From contig JBBMOL010000022.1 of NCBI GenBank assembly GCA_037954665.1, positions 1,860,001 to 1,924,000 of the forward strand: DNA of 64,000 nucleotides, given 5' to 3'. Below are positions 22,186-33,595 of this stretch, piece by piece (position 1 is the stretch's first letter; every line of letters begins with the position of its first letter). The notes under the pieces were generated by a model that was not told the origin of the DNA, ran no database searches, and saw nothing but the letters and a program-made list of their open reading frames with translations. Made by a program: the position numbers and the translations under genes. The DNA comes from Laguncularia racemosa. Its lineage: Eukaryota > Streptophyta > Magnoliopsida > Myrtales > Combretaceae.

Positions 22186-23049
22186 ATATGGGTCCAACAG
22201 TATCAAAATTCCTATCTTGATCTTTCTACATTTAAAGTAAAATCCATAACATAAAAGCTCAAATAACTTTCAAACTAAAAAAATAACACGTAGCAACTAA
22301 ATGTTGAACATTAATTTTCAGAAGAGCAAAGAGTGATAAGCGAGAACTACACCACATAAAGTATTAATCTAATTACACTGTTCATCCAACAAAAAGCCTC
22401 ATTTAGCATATCATAAAAGAAAAATGACAAATACTTGAAATAAAATCTTTTATAAATTTTGAAGGTAACAAACGGTGAGAGATCTGGCTGCAGACAATAT
22501 CATAGGCCAACAGTAGATTAAAAATGCCACCACAAGATTTTAATAGAGGTGTTACATTCTAAGCTTTCCAGAGTCTCAATATACAAATCATGAAGCCCAA
22601 TCATGAAAAGCACAATAATTAACCATTTTCAAGATGAATACAGCAATCCTTCATTCAAAATTGAATTTGTGTAGCCGGTATTTTATCTACTAAACTTGAG
22701 ACTAACTCCAAGACAAAAGGGTATTTAGCTAGTTCAACACAATAGTTATATAAGCGTAAAAAGGAAGCAATTTTAAAAATGAAATTAGGACCTTTAACAT
22801 ACCTTAATGTCCAAATCCTCGAAACAATTACACTATACACGTACAATGCTTTCTAACATCAGAATTTGTGGCGTTTGTTGATTATGATATGGGCTTTTCT
22901 TAGAAACTCTAGCAAGGTTTTTAGAGGAAGAAGACAGTATGAAATACGATTTTTTTTTTTTAATTTATTTTGATAGACATTTTAGTTATCTTTTCCTTTT
23001 AGGGGTACGAGTGGTATTTCCTCACATATGTTAACTATTATTATATGCG

Positions 23050-23190
23050 CTAATTAACGGAAAAATTAGAAAAAGGGGATAATAGTTGCACCGTTTTTCA
23101 AAATTATGAGATGTTTACACACATTTTAAAAGAAAGGAAAGCCATATGCACATAGAGCAAAAGATAGGGGAGGGTCTTTGCAATTTACCC
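23050..23190 (-). repeat. Right TIR of the Mutator-like element
   Basis: Reverse-complement partner of 22041-22185, with small indels, ending CAATTTACCC. Confidence 0.65.
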
Positions 23191-23301
23191 TAATTTTTAT
23201 GATCCTTCACTAGATATATGAGTCTATCGGTCTATATATAAAAAACTTTGAGTCTAATTTTTTTACCATGTTTTGCTAGCAAAACTAAGCCTTACAACAA
23301 G

Positions 23302-23371
23302 CTATCTTTGTTCTCACTATCTACTGTGCCCTCCAACTATCTTTGTTCTCGCTATCTATTGTGCCCCGCAG
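23302..23371 (+). repeat. Two 35-bp direct repeats
   Basis: CTATCTTTGTTCTC...TGTGCCC occurs at 23302 and again at 23337 with a few substitutions. Confidence 0.75.
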
Positions 23372-23454
23372 CTACTTAATTCCATCTTTCATCAAAGAGC
23401 ATACTTTCTTTATAACACCCCATGTATTTTGTTTCCTACTTGATCTCATATTAA

Positions 23455-23459
23455 GAAAA

Positions 23460-23491
<32 letters not shown>

Positions 23492-23492
23492 A
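23455..23492 (+). repeat. (AAAG)n microsatellite
   Basis: About nine uninterrupted GAAA units, followed by AAGTAACC. Confidence 0.9.
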
Positions 23493-23538
23493 GTAACCAC
23501 CGATGTGCTTCATTACTTTTAATTAAATTGGTTGATAT

Positions 23539-23995
23539 TGTTAGAACTAGATTTGGATTTATTTTTTCTTTTTCTTTTTAATAGATTATAGGACACATTA
23601 AAATCAGATAAACAATAAATAAAGAGAGAAAGCAAGACTTATGGAATTTACATGAATAACTCCAATAAAACTGGATAAAAAACAATGAGCAATACTGATT
23701 CAATTTACAATAGTATATTAGTAAAGGTACAGCAATTATCATACAATCTTAAATCATTTGATTCCCTAAGCTAGTCTCTAAACTTTTCTACTCCTTCAAG
23801 GACTTTCAAATTATATTATAGTATATACAATGTTTACAAAAACTTAACACATAAAATAGGTTGAAAATTACACAAATACAAAACATAATATTAGAAAACA
23901 GCTTATGCTCTGGGAACTCTTGTTGACCTTTTGCTCATTTTTTTCAGTATTCATGCTATAGAATTTGACCCTCACACAAATTTAAGATACAAACA
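23539..23995 (-). repeat. 3' LTR of the short relic
   Basis: + strand TGTTAGAACTAG...GATACAAACA. It aligns with 24875-25310 at moderate similarity; the ends are set by TG/CA and the neighbouring purine tract. Confidence 0.45.
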
Positions 23996-24859
23996 CAACA
24001 ATTCTCCACCTTTGCTTCAATTTAGACAAATTAATATGCTTTCTTATTTAAGCAACATTTGGAAAATAGCTTCACTCTATCATTTCATGTTTAGCAACAG
24101 TTTTGTCTATTAGGGTACATTGTCCTTACATGGTGACCCTTCTATTTCCTCTAGTAATAGATTGTACCCCAACCTTTAGATCTCCTTTTTAAGTTTGTTG
24201 CTATCACTTAACTATTAATCTCTAACAATGAAATCTCCTACAGCCTCACTACTTATAGATCTTATCATGTTGTGTAACTGATTCTTACTCAATATATTAC
24301 TCTTAACCTCTTCTATCTATAAGCTATTATTACTATAGCTTATAGTCTCCTTAAATGTGTGAATAAAAAATGATAGGGAACATAGTTACTTGGTTTTCAC
24401 TCTCAACCTTAACGTTAATAATTTTCAAATTATTAATTAGAGACATGGAGTCTAAAATATGTTACCTTATTAATAACATATCACTCATTCGAAGTGAATA
24501 CAAACTATGCTTCAACATGATCCATTTCATAGGACACTTTATCATGTACACCTCTTTTAATTTCTTCTATAGTCTCACAGTTGTCTTTTCTATAAGTATC
24601 TCTTGCAATATACTATTTGTTAAAATTAGCTAGATGTCGATTAGGGCCTTCTCATCAGGTTTTGCCTACCTACCATCCTTCATGCATTTTATTTTCCAAT
24701 CGAATGTTGTCTTCAAGATTAACTACAATACGACTACTTGCATCCCCACTTACCATAATCCAAAATTTGTCCAATCATTTGATTTCTCATTATCATACAA
24801 GTTCCTATCTCTTTATTGTCTAGATCATAAGCTCTCAAAATTCTAAATCTCCCAACATT

Positions 24860-24871
24860 GCTATAATATCA
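24860..24871 (-). other. Decayed iMet primer-binding site
   Basis: Minus-strand TGATATTATAGC, followed by AATGTTGGGAG, corresponds to TGGTATCAGAGC followed by CATGTTGGGAG. The differences are G-to-A and C-to-T transitions. Confidence 0.5.
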
Positions 24872-24874
24872 ATT

Positions 24875-25310
24875 TGTCAAGACTTGATATAGATCTTTAG
24901 TTAGAATTATAATAGAAACAATAAAGAGAGAAAGAAAGGCACATAGGATTTACTTGAAAAATCTCAAAAGAATAGGGATACATAATTATAGGTAAGATTG
25001 AAACAATCCACTATAATGTGACTGCAATAGTACAATGATTTTGACGTGATCTCATAATACTTGATTCCTTTAACATGATCATAGCCACTTCTATTCTCTC
25101 ATAAACTACTTAATGCACTAAATAGCATGTATAGTGTTTACGGAAGCCTAACCTCTAATAAATATAATTGGAAGAAATTTAGACACCAAGAAAAAACATA
25201 ACAAGAAAGAGGAAGACGTCCCATGCAACTTCTAGTCAATTTTTTGCTCATTTCTTTGTGTATTTGTGCTTCAAAACTTGAGTCTTGTATAAATTCATAG
25301 TATATACAAA
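24875..25310 (-). repeat. 5' LTR of the short relic
   Basis: Starts TGTCAAGACTTGATATAG on the + strand, three bases beyond the primer-site relic. The right limit is approximate. Confidence 0.45.
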
Positions 25311-25882
25311 ATAACTAGAAATATGGCTAGTGATAGAGTATATTAATAGTTTGATTAAATTTAAGGGAAACTACAAAAATACGATCCGTCCTTTGATGCT
25401 TTTGTAAACTAATAGCTTGTGTTTTTTCTATTAAGTTCATAATCTATGTTTTATCACTATTTATAGTGATGGTGGGAGACACATGTTAACTTTTGATTGG
25501 CCACAAGTTTAATAAAATAATATCGTTAAATATATGTAATTAAATAATTGAATGCGATCTTATTAATAAAAAGTACAAAAGAGGAGAGGCGGGGGCTGGG
25601 CGCTGGGGGTGGGGAAAGTAACGGAAATATGATTTCAAACCCCGCTGGCCACCATGCCTGAAAATGCTTTTCAATCTATACTTTTGAAAATGCTTCTCGA
25701 TCATGAAGAAGAAAGATTCATTATATAATGGCAATCAAGGACTTAATCTTAACATCGATCTTGGACCATGTGCGACAAAGCATAGCTCCTGATTGTGAAA
25801 CTTCTGGTATCAGTCTCCTGGCTTTAGTGATGGAGATTGTGAAACTTCTCGCCGACCGAGCGGCTCTTAGTCACCCTACCCT

Positions 25883-26221
25883 TCATGAAGATGCCCGATG
25901 AATCCACCTTCGACACCTATTAGCAATCTTGTCCTCCTCCTTCCAACGACGCAGATTCTTACATTGAATATCCCTGTGATGATAACACGTTACCCTTCTA
26001 AGCCAACCTTCGTCTAAGCCTACCTTCATGACTTCAGAAAGTTGTGTCCACGTAATAGAAGTTATAGGCAAATCGATGACCAATAACTTCCAAAATTTCC
26101 CCATGATTGTAACATATTTATGAGTCTCTTCAACCTCTTTTCTTTTCTTTCTTTTTCTTTTTTTTTTAACCATTTTCTGTATTTTCTTATAATTTTTAAT
26201 TATATCATATAATAATATCAT
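25883..26221 (-). CDS. Unassigned 112-codon frame
   Basis: Lys/Arg-rich N-terminus (KKKRKRKKRKE), then WKLLVIDLPITSITWTQLSE and two Cys/His pairs. I recognise no family. The basic start comes from a poly-T/C run on the + strand, so a chance frame is likely. Confidence 0.12.
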   Translation of the reverse strand: MILLYDIIKNYKKIQKMVKKKRKRKKRKEVEETHKYVTIMGKFWKLLVIDLPITSITWTQLSEVMKVGLDEGWLRRVTCYHHRDIQCKNLRRWKEEDKIANRCRRWIHRASS

Positions 26222-27288
26222 TTCACTAAATAAGTTAATTGTGGCTCAATCAAAACTGACGAGTATTCCCATTAACAACGACAAACGATAATAAAACACT
26301 GGTCATGAGTATATTAAAAAAATATATGTAAGTTATGTCTTTGTAATTTTTCTCAAAATCTAATGTTTCTTTTTTGAGAGTAAAATAGTAACAGGGTATA
26401 AATGCACTTTATAAAAACATGTGGGAGGTTTAAATGCATAAATTTTAAAAATAAAGAAATTAAATATATATATAAAGTAAATATAAAAGAATGTATTTAT
26501 AAGCAATATTAAAAGAGCAATGGACGCTCTTGCTTTGTGAAAACAATAAATCAATGTATGCATATGAAAACGCAAAGAATCCAGCCAAAATAATCGTTTT
26601 CACTTTTGGAATTAGAATTAAAATAATCTTACGTGCTTCGTGATTTTCTCATTATTTTAGGATTGTCTTGACACCAGTTAAAATTGCCTGTATAATCTAT
26701 TAAAAATGATATAAAAAGAAATAAGATGACAAATAAATATAGTAACCATATATCGAATGTGGATTAGACACATGGAATTCAGAAAAGGTGATTAAAAAAA
26801 AATTGTTGTATAAGTTTCATTTAATCCAATACGTTTTTGTAGAAATTGCAATTCAAATCATTTTGCATATATAATGTAAACTATTTTTACAAGATATGTG
26901 CAACTTTTTTAAAATATTAAAACGTCAATTGATTATTTCTGTTAATTAGTTTATTTCCCGTACTTTGCTCTTCGTTGCGGAGGTCTCTCTATATTTCTTT
27001 AATTTTTAATATTTATTCAGCTTTACATCTCAATTTTCTCCGGCATATATGGGATTGTAATTGCGTTGACATCTTAACACAGCCTACTGTGGGGTTGTGC
27101 GATGCAGTGTAACTCACCAAAAAAGGTCAGGTTAGTGATTCCTCTTGTCTAGGGAACGAAAGTCAATATAAGTCTCATCTTTAAGGCATCATAATCTCCA
27201 AAGATGCTGAAATCCTCCCATAAAACTAACTGCATCATTCTAGGATTGATTTCTTGCTTTTGAAGACCAGACAAAAAGTATAACCCCA

Positions 27289-27681
27289 TTGCCAAACTCG
27301 ATAATCAAGAGAGAGGCCATCATTATATTCGGGTACATAATCCACCATCATACTCATCTAGCATTTATTTTGTTCAACAATCAATCAACTTTATGGTGCA
27401 CCGGCGCGCATCTGCTCAATCCCGCCAAAATCGGACAACATGATTTTGGTAGTAGTTGGAAACACAATAAATTTCTAAGTTTTCTACCGATGGATCTTTC
27501 GTGTACAAGATGCTTATTTACTTCTGTCCTCCTGGTTGAGCAAATAAAGCAAGAAGGGGTGGTACTAAACAAAGATAATTGTCCTATGTACCTCTGTAAT
27601 TTAAGCAAGAAGGATCTAGCCCTTCCAATGATGCTACCGCCCATTAGCTTCCATGAGCTAAACATTCGACTTAGTGAATGA
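27289..27681 (+). CDS. Unassigned 130-codon frame
   Basis: The longest frame in this interval (MPNSIIKREAIIIFGYI...). It has seven Cys and six His but no recognisable motif, signal peptide or membrane segment. The opposite strand is also open over most of it. Real coding status is doubtful. Confidence 0.15.
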   Translation: MPNSIIKREAIIIFGYIIHHHTHLAFILFNNQSTLWCTGAHLLNPAKIGQHDFGSSWKHNKFLSFLPMDLSCTRCLFTSVLLVEQIKQEGVVLNKDNCPMYLCNLSKKDLALPMMLPPISFHELNIRLSE

Positions 27682-29054
27682 CTGTACGAAGCAAGAAAAG
27701 AGACTATTCAAGAGACTCTCCTTCATCGAATTGCAAAATCATCATAAGAGTTCTTTTTCACTTTATTTGTTGATGGTCGTCAAAGTGATCTCATGCTTAA
27801 ACCACAACAAGCCTTAATTGAACTTAAATTGATAATTTTTTAGTGTGATATTGGATACGATTCGATGATCTACAAAATGCCTCCTCTAGTGGCCTCACTG
27901 CCAAAAACTATGTGTTAATCCATATTGTACAGTCTTTGCCATCTATCTAGCTGTAAACAAAGCCGTGCCTTTGAGTTTGGCTTCACGTATCCTATTTCTT
28001 TTGTCGACTGAGTTTGTAAATGTATTGAAAGCTTTGGAAAAATGATTTCTATTAATAACCATATGCTCATAATTATCCCTTCTTTTTTGCAGTGATAGTG
28101 GTGATGCTAGGGCATATGCTGCTAAGATGGTGAGGTTAGTAGTGGTGGTACATTAAGGGTGTTGGCGGTCCGAATATGGTGATGGTAGTATGATAGGTTG
28201 GTGGTAATGATGATGGTATTGGTGCAAGCTGTGGAGATAGTATGGCAGTGGTTTGGCGACAGTCGTGGTAAAGCAATTGTAGTGATATATATGATTGTTA
28301 TAGTGGTACGCAATGCATGGCTGTACAGCTAGTGCAATCTTTCCAGATTCGTTGTGTTGTTTTGCTTATCTAATAGTGCTTTGTAAAACGTACGGTCCTA
28401 GAACTACTAACTTTTGGAGGAAAATCTGGTTTTGATAAGAATTAACGAGAGAGAGATGCCTTAAAGAATTGATGGCTTCTTAAGTGAAATATATATCCAA
28501 ATACATCATTGCTGTTATATAATATGAGTGTCATTGAAGGTTATCTAAGTTCAAGCATCAAATGCGCTTCTTTTTTTTCTTTTTAACAATATTTTCATAG
28601 ATGGCTGCAATATACTAGGAGATAGAACATAGACAATACAGATTGTTAGTGATTGTAAATCTCATATGAATTATGAGAGAGATGCAACAACAATTTATAA
28701 AGTTAAGGTAATCAATATTATGACAACATTAGCTGTAAACTTTTTAATCTAAGTAGTTATAGAGGCTAGTTCTTCATCTATTGGCTTGGCTACTTGGTGT
28801 CATAGTGTTAGGATGTTATAGATTGTATAAGAGCCAAATTTCCTATTGTAGATGGTTACGATTTTACAACAAATCAAGCAAAAGTTGTTAAACTTGCCAT
28901 AACCTAACTCAAAGAGGCAGCATGACAAGCATGGGGACTACATATCGTAAGAAAACCTAAAATGAAGAATTAGTCACTTGTTCTCAAGTGCAGAGAAGTG
29001 AATTGAAATTATTGATATATGTAAACTTACTATCTACTTTAAAACAAAAGAGTA

Positions 29055-30332
29055 TGCTCATTAGTAAGTGCACTAGGTTGTGTATGCAACATATTACTAG
29101 TAAGACTAGGTCAAACCTATAAAGGCAATTTAATTACTACTACTTCCTTTCTTCCTTTCATTATCTAAACTTCAAATTAAGGTTCTAAATTAAAACTAAA
29201 CTAAAATATTTTTATTAAACTAAATTAACAAGCAAGAATAATTAAACATAAAAGAATATTAAAATTACATACTCAGCCATTAAATTCCTAAGGGAAACCA
29301 TATAACGTATTCTGTTAATCTCATCTTAATTTCATTGGATCGTGAGAATTCATAAATTAAATTAATAACTCTTTCAAAACAATTAATTCCTTCTCTCAAT
29401 TAATTAATCAAAACTTCTTCCTAATTAAAACCCCTCGAGTCACGTTATCATTATATGAATCCTAATATTAGGTTTGACATTAATCCTAGGGATTTATGTT
29501 GCCCTATTGTTAAGATTACATGCAACTTTTTCTAATTATGTATATCTAATTATATATAGGATTTCTTAATCTATATATTATATCAAAGATTGAATTAATA
29601 GTTCAAAATTATTAACTCAAAGAATAATTAAATAATACATAATTAGATCTTAATGAGTAAAAAATCACAACTAAAATAAGAAAAATTGGAATTTAATCAC
29701 ATAGTTTCTAAGTTTATAACATCTAACAACTATCTAATCATAATAACAAGAATACAAACAATGAAAAATAAAGATTTATAGTAAAAATTCCTTTGAAACT
29801 TATTAGATTTACACTCTTCTTGATTCCTACCTACTCTTCTCAAAATCCTTGATTGTTTTCTTGAATGCTAGAAAAATGCCTCTCGTTCTTACTCTTAAAA
29901 ACCCTAAATAATGAAGGAAATTTGCAATTTCTGGCATGTTCACGACCGTGAACTAAACCATGATCTCTCCTAATCATTTTAGCTTAAATTCTTCAAATTT
30001 GCATGTAAATGGGCAAGATCATGGCTGCGATCATGATCGTGAGCCTCTTTGATAACAAATTCTAAATTTTTCCCTCACGTTTTAAAGTTCATTGACTATA
30101 ATCTTAGGCATGATCTTTTTCCAAGTTTAATAACTTTTTCAATAACTTTTTTATTTTAGCTCCAAATTACATGAAATTTAGCCAAATTTCTTCCTCATTC
30201 TTTAAATTTTTCCTTAGCCCTTGAAAATCAAAATTTAACTTAATTAAGTATCAAAATTGATCATAACACCATTAAATTCAAAAAAATATGATACAAATCA
30301 CCTAATAAAATAGATATAATTGAGCCCTATCA
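29055..30332 (-). repeat. Athila-like LTR relic A
   Basis: The minus strand starts TGATAGGGCTCAATTATATC at 30332, immediately after GGGGAAATT, and ends with CCTAGTGCACTTACTAATGAGCA at 29055. The preceding CTTGAGGACAAGAAAAAGG...CATGGGGAAATT matches the sequence before the 3' LTR of the intact Athila copy (TTAAGGACAAGCAAGAG...GTGTGGGGGAATT at 52920). A CACGACCGTGA palindrome near 29943 recalls the CACGG/CCGTG islands of that LTR. The left limit is approximate. Confidence 0.5.
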
Positions 30333-31723
30333 AATTTCCCCATGCTTAACCTTTTTCTTGTCCTCAAGTAAAATAAACCAATCATTCAAAGTCTCTAAGT
30401 AAATATTCTCATTGAGTGCACTTCTTATGTAGAAAATTAACTATTCAATGCAGATAACCTAATAAAGGTTTAAGAGATCATACTCTTTCTTATTATTAAT
30501 TTGCATTCAGGAATTTGAAAATCTAAATCTAGTAACTTTATCTTCACATAACTTTACTCAATTACATATTAATGCCTTTAAAACACTTAAATGACACAAG
30601 TATATGAAATGCAACAACTAATCTATGTAAACTAAAATTAGTCACATTATTTAAACAAAAACTTATAAACTCAAAATCAGAACTAACATTAACTGATCAA
30701 AAGAAAGTGATTCGTACTTTATATACTTAACTAAAATGTATATACTCACCTCTTTCATATCTTTAAACAAAATAATTTAAAAGAAATTCATATTACGAAA
30801 TTCAACAACTAATCTATGTAAACTAAAATCAGTCACATTATTTAAACAAAAACTTATAAACTCAAAATCAGAACTAACATTAACTGATCAAAAGAAAGTG
30901 ATTCGTACTTTATATACTTAACTAAAATGTATATACTCCCCACTTTCATATCTTTAAACAAAATAATTTAAAAGAAATTCATATTACAACAACTTATCCC
31001 CTGATTATTTGCTTAGTTTTAATTTTCATTGGAAAGTCTCTCTTTTTTTATCTTTTAATAAGAAGTTTCATTGATTAGTAAGTCCTAAGCTAGGCGACCT
31101 TAGATTACTAGGTGTTAAGATACCTTTTAAACCATTCACCACTTCAATTTATTATTTAATTAGTTAGTTTTTTTATACTTTTCTCTTGACTCATTTAGCA
31201 AGCTTTTAACTGATGATTCCAAGATCCTTACTTAAGTCAACAAGTGTTATTCCTTTAAAAAGAGGTACTTCTCAGGTTTAATTACTTGAGTCAACGAGGT
31301 CCACTATTAAACTTTCTCCATTCGTTCTTTTTTTCAATTAACTATTTACCCTCTAACTTTATTGATTTTTCCGAAAACTTTCAAGAGACAAACATCATTT
31401 GTTCATTTACTAAAAATTATTATGTTTTAGAAATTTCTAAGGAATGATTATATATTAAAGTAAGCTTAAAAATACAAATCACTAACTCTCAATCATCAAT
31501 ATTCTTCCTAATTCCAAGTCTAAAGTCTAAGCTTAAATAATAAGAAACTAAACCTTACATAGATTTTATTGATCAATTTTAACACCATGTAAAAAGGTCA
31601 TCAATAATTAAGTATAGCTATATAAGAATAAAAAAAAATTATCCTAAAAGTGGCATTTTAAGCCTTAAATGCAAATCAATTTTTAGATAAAAATGTGCGA
31701 TGACAATTAATTTTCATGTAAAC
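30333..31723 (-). other. 3' untranslated interior of Athila-like relic A
   Basis: Non-coding sequence between LTR relic A and LTR relic B. It corresponds to the pol-to-LTR region of the intact Athila copy (51550-52950). Upstream gag and pol are missing. It holds the 191-bp tandem duplication. Confidence 0.4.
30612..30990. repeat. 191-bp tandem duplication
   Basis: CAACAACTAATCTATGTAAA starts at 30612 and again at 30803. The two units differ at only a handful of bases (ATTAGTCAC/ATCAGTCAC, TCACCTCT/TCCCCACT), so the duplication is recent relative to the surrounding decay. Confidence 0.88.
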
Positions 31724-32704
31724 TGATGTGAGGTAATTATATCTATCAAATTTTGTAATATAGTGAATTAAATACGGATATTGTTCCATAGGGATTACAA
31801 GTACTAATACTAACCTACACCTTATTATCTAATCAATAAATTGTAAAGATTAATTGATCTAAAACCTATGTAATATCAAATAATTAAAATAATACCCTAG
31901 AAACATTAATATAAATAAAATCAAGAACACATGTATGAATCAAGAAATCTAAGAATTCATTGAATAATAATAAATCTAATCACGTAATAATCCTAGGATC
32001 CATAAGACTAAATACTAAGAAAATTAAGCTATAATCACATTGAAAATAGAAATCCTTAATGATGTAAAAGAATGCATTATTAAAGAGATCAAAGAAAAAC
32101 CTTAATTCTTGAAGTACAAAAAATTAATCTTCTATTATCTTAGAAAACCCTACAATAAATAAAGAATGTCTTCTCAAAGTTATGAGGTAGGGTTCCTCTT
32201 GTCCTCTATATAGTGAGCATAAAAAACTTTGTTTTTAAGCTAACAAGCTATCTAACATGGTTGTGCTTCGAGTTGTGTTGAAATTGTCGATAAAAAACTT
32301 GGAAAACTAGACATTACAGTTGACATGGTTTAGATACAATCATATTTAGAGGTCATGTTTAAGTCATGCTTAAAAATAATTATTTCTAAGAGATACATGA
32401 CTAATAAATATGGTCATGTCTAGCCCCTATATAACTCTTGGCTTTTAAGCTTCAATTTCAACACAATCTTGACATGGTAATACCTAATATCTATGTCCAT
32501 CTTTAAAAATTCATAACTTCTTCTATTTAGTTCCAAATTTAGTAAAAGTGGATTCCTTTTCTTTCTTTTTAATTCAATTATCTATCAAATCTCTAAAATC
32601 AAAATATTACTCAATTCAAATTCAAATTCATTAAAAACATGCCAAAATAAGGAAAAAATACTTTAAATCTTACTTAATATATATAGCTACTTAAGTACCT
32701 ATCA
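31724..32704 (-). repeat. Athila-like LTR relic B
   Basis: Minus strand TGATAGGTACTTAAGTAGC at 32704 to CCTCACATCA at 31724. It contains AATCCCTATGGAACAATATCC, comparable to the CTCTATGGATTCGACCC near the end of the intact Athila LTR. It shares AATTTGGA-CTAAATA-AA-AAGTTAT with relic A. Confidence 0.5.
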
Positions 32705-33129
32705 TGAACTAAAAAAAAAAAATCATGTTCTTTCACAAAATTGGAATCATCTATATCTCACTTTACCCCTTTGCTATACTTAAAGATGTACATTGTCCCC
32801 AATGTACATACGAAAGAAAAATGAAAACAAAAAGGAAACGATAAAGGAAAATTGAAACTCCCTAAATTTATGAAAAACTTCCAATACTGAGTTTCCATGT
32901 GAATTTCTTTTTTTTTTTTTCATTTCATTTGTCAAATGCCATGAAAGATAAGAAGAGAAAAAGATCAAATGAAGAAAAAAAAAAAAAAACTAAAAAAGAA
33001 AATGATCACTAAAACTAGTAAAAAAATAAAACAAGTTCACTTGTACTTTAGATTATAGGATTAGCTAAAGTAATACAAAATACTAAAAGTCAAATAGAGT
33101 CTAATCAAGAACATAAGAAGCAAACAAAA
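32705..33129 (-). other. 3' untranslated region of Athila-like relic B
   Basis: Minus-strand CATTGGGGACAATGTACATCTTTAAG near 32800 resembles the GAGGACAATG...TTTAAGTGTGGGG motif that precedes 3' LTRs of Athila/Tat elements. Poly-A and poly-T runs are frequent. Confidence 0.4.
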
Positions 33130-33595
33130 TAAAATAATGAATCATTATCATTAGTCTCTTCCTGATTTGCATCTTCTTCTATTTCTAAGTCATCAAGTTG
33201 AGGTGGCATCTAAAGTCCTTATGCCTACAAAAGTATCTCCATACCATTCTCCAAACATCTTTGACCTCTCCATAACCTATGTAACTAGCAATGAATCCTA
33301 GCAGTCTCAAAAGAATGCATGCTATGCAAAAATGTAGATGGTACATCCTTATGTCATGGAGCAATTGGCGGCATTTCATTTCTTCCATAGCCTCCTCCTC
33401 TTCTTCTTAAGGCTTGGCTAGAGGTTAAACTTTTGTAGCTCTCAATGATTTCAAAGGCATTGGTTCAATATTATTTATCTATTGCATTTCAAGTAATCCT
33501 TCAAATATGCTCAAATTCTTTATCAACCGCATAATATAAGGGCCTACACAAATGTACCTAACACAAGCATCTTGTGCCTAATGGGGCAACTTCCC
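33130..33595 (-). pseudogene. Possible Athila ORF C-terminal fragment
   Basis: Minus-strand VGPYIMRLIKNLSIFEG followed by EPMPLKSLRA, an acidic run (EEEEEAMEE) and, in another frame, QLDDLEIEEDANQEE. It lies just upstream of relic B, and the GPYIMRL pattern is reminiscent of Athila ORF-1 type proteins. Two frames are needed to follow it. It joins LINE sequence at about 33595. Confidence 0.35.

Larger units (their letters stand above)
22041..23190. mobile_element. Mutator-like non-autonomous element with long TIRs
   Basis: The left end GGGTAAATTGCAAAACCCTCC (written as two blocks, GGGTAAATTGCAAA and ACCCTCC) is mirrored by CTTTGCAATTTACCC at the right end. Inverted similarity continues inward about 140 bases to CCGTTAATT. 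The flanks are TGACTTTTA (22032-22040) and TAATTTTTA (23191-23199), a 9-bp duplication with two transition mismatches, as expected for Mutator-like elements. The 1.15-kb element has no transposase. Confidence 0.75.
23539..25310 (-). mobile_element. Short LTR retrotransposon relic without coding capacity
   Basis: Two diverged direct repeats (23539-23995 and 24875 to about 25310) share blocks such as ACAATAAAGAGAGAAAG and TTTTGCTCATTT. Between them, next to the right copy, lies a primer-site relic (24860-24871). The ~880-bp interior has no coding match. On the minus strand GGTGGAGAATTGTTG at 23996-24010 is a plausible polypurine tract. I found no convincing target duplication. It could be a non-autonomous, TRIM/LARD-like element. 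Confidence 0.5.
25311..28989. other. 3.7-kb AT-rich interval, no gene recognised
   Basis: Contains scattered short frames only, listed separately where longest. At 28088-28312 the + strand is a run of GGT/GAT/GTG words (TGGTGATGGTAGTATGATAGG), a purine-rich low-complexity stretch. TTCTTTTTTGCAG at 28079 looks like a splice acceptor but no exon can be supported. Confidence 0.35.

Noticed and set aside
25366..26355. Possible Mutator-like element (GGGAAACTACAAAAATAC at the left, CTTTGTAATTTTTCTC at the right)
   Set aside because: Inverted similarity is only about 20 bases with mismatches and I found no 9-bp duplication.
30612..30990. Direct repeats considered as a CRISPR array
   Set aside because: Only two contiguous units of 191 bp without spacers, in a plant-like context.
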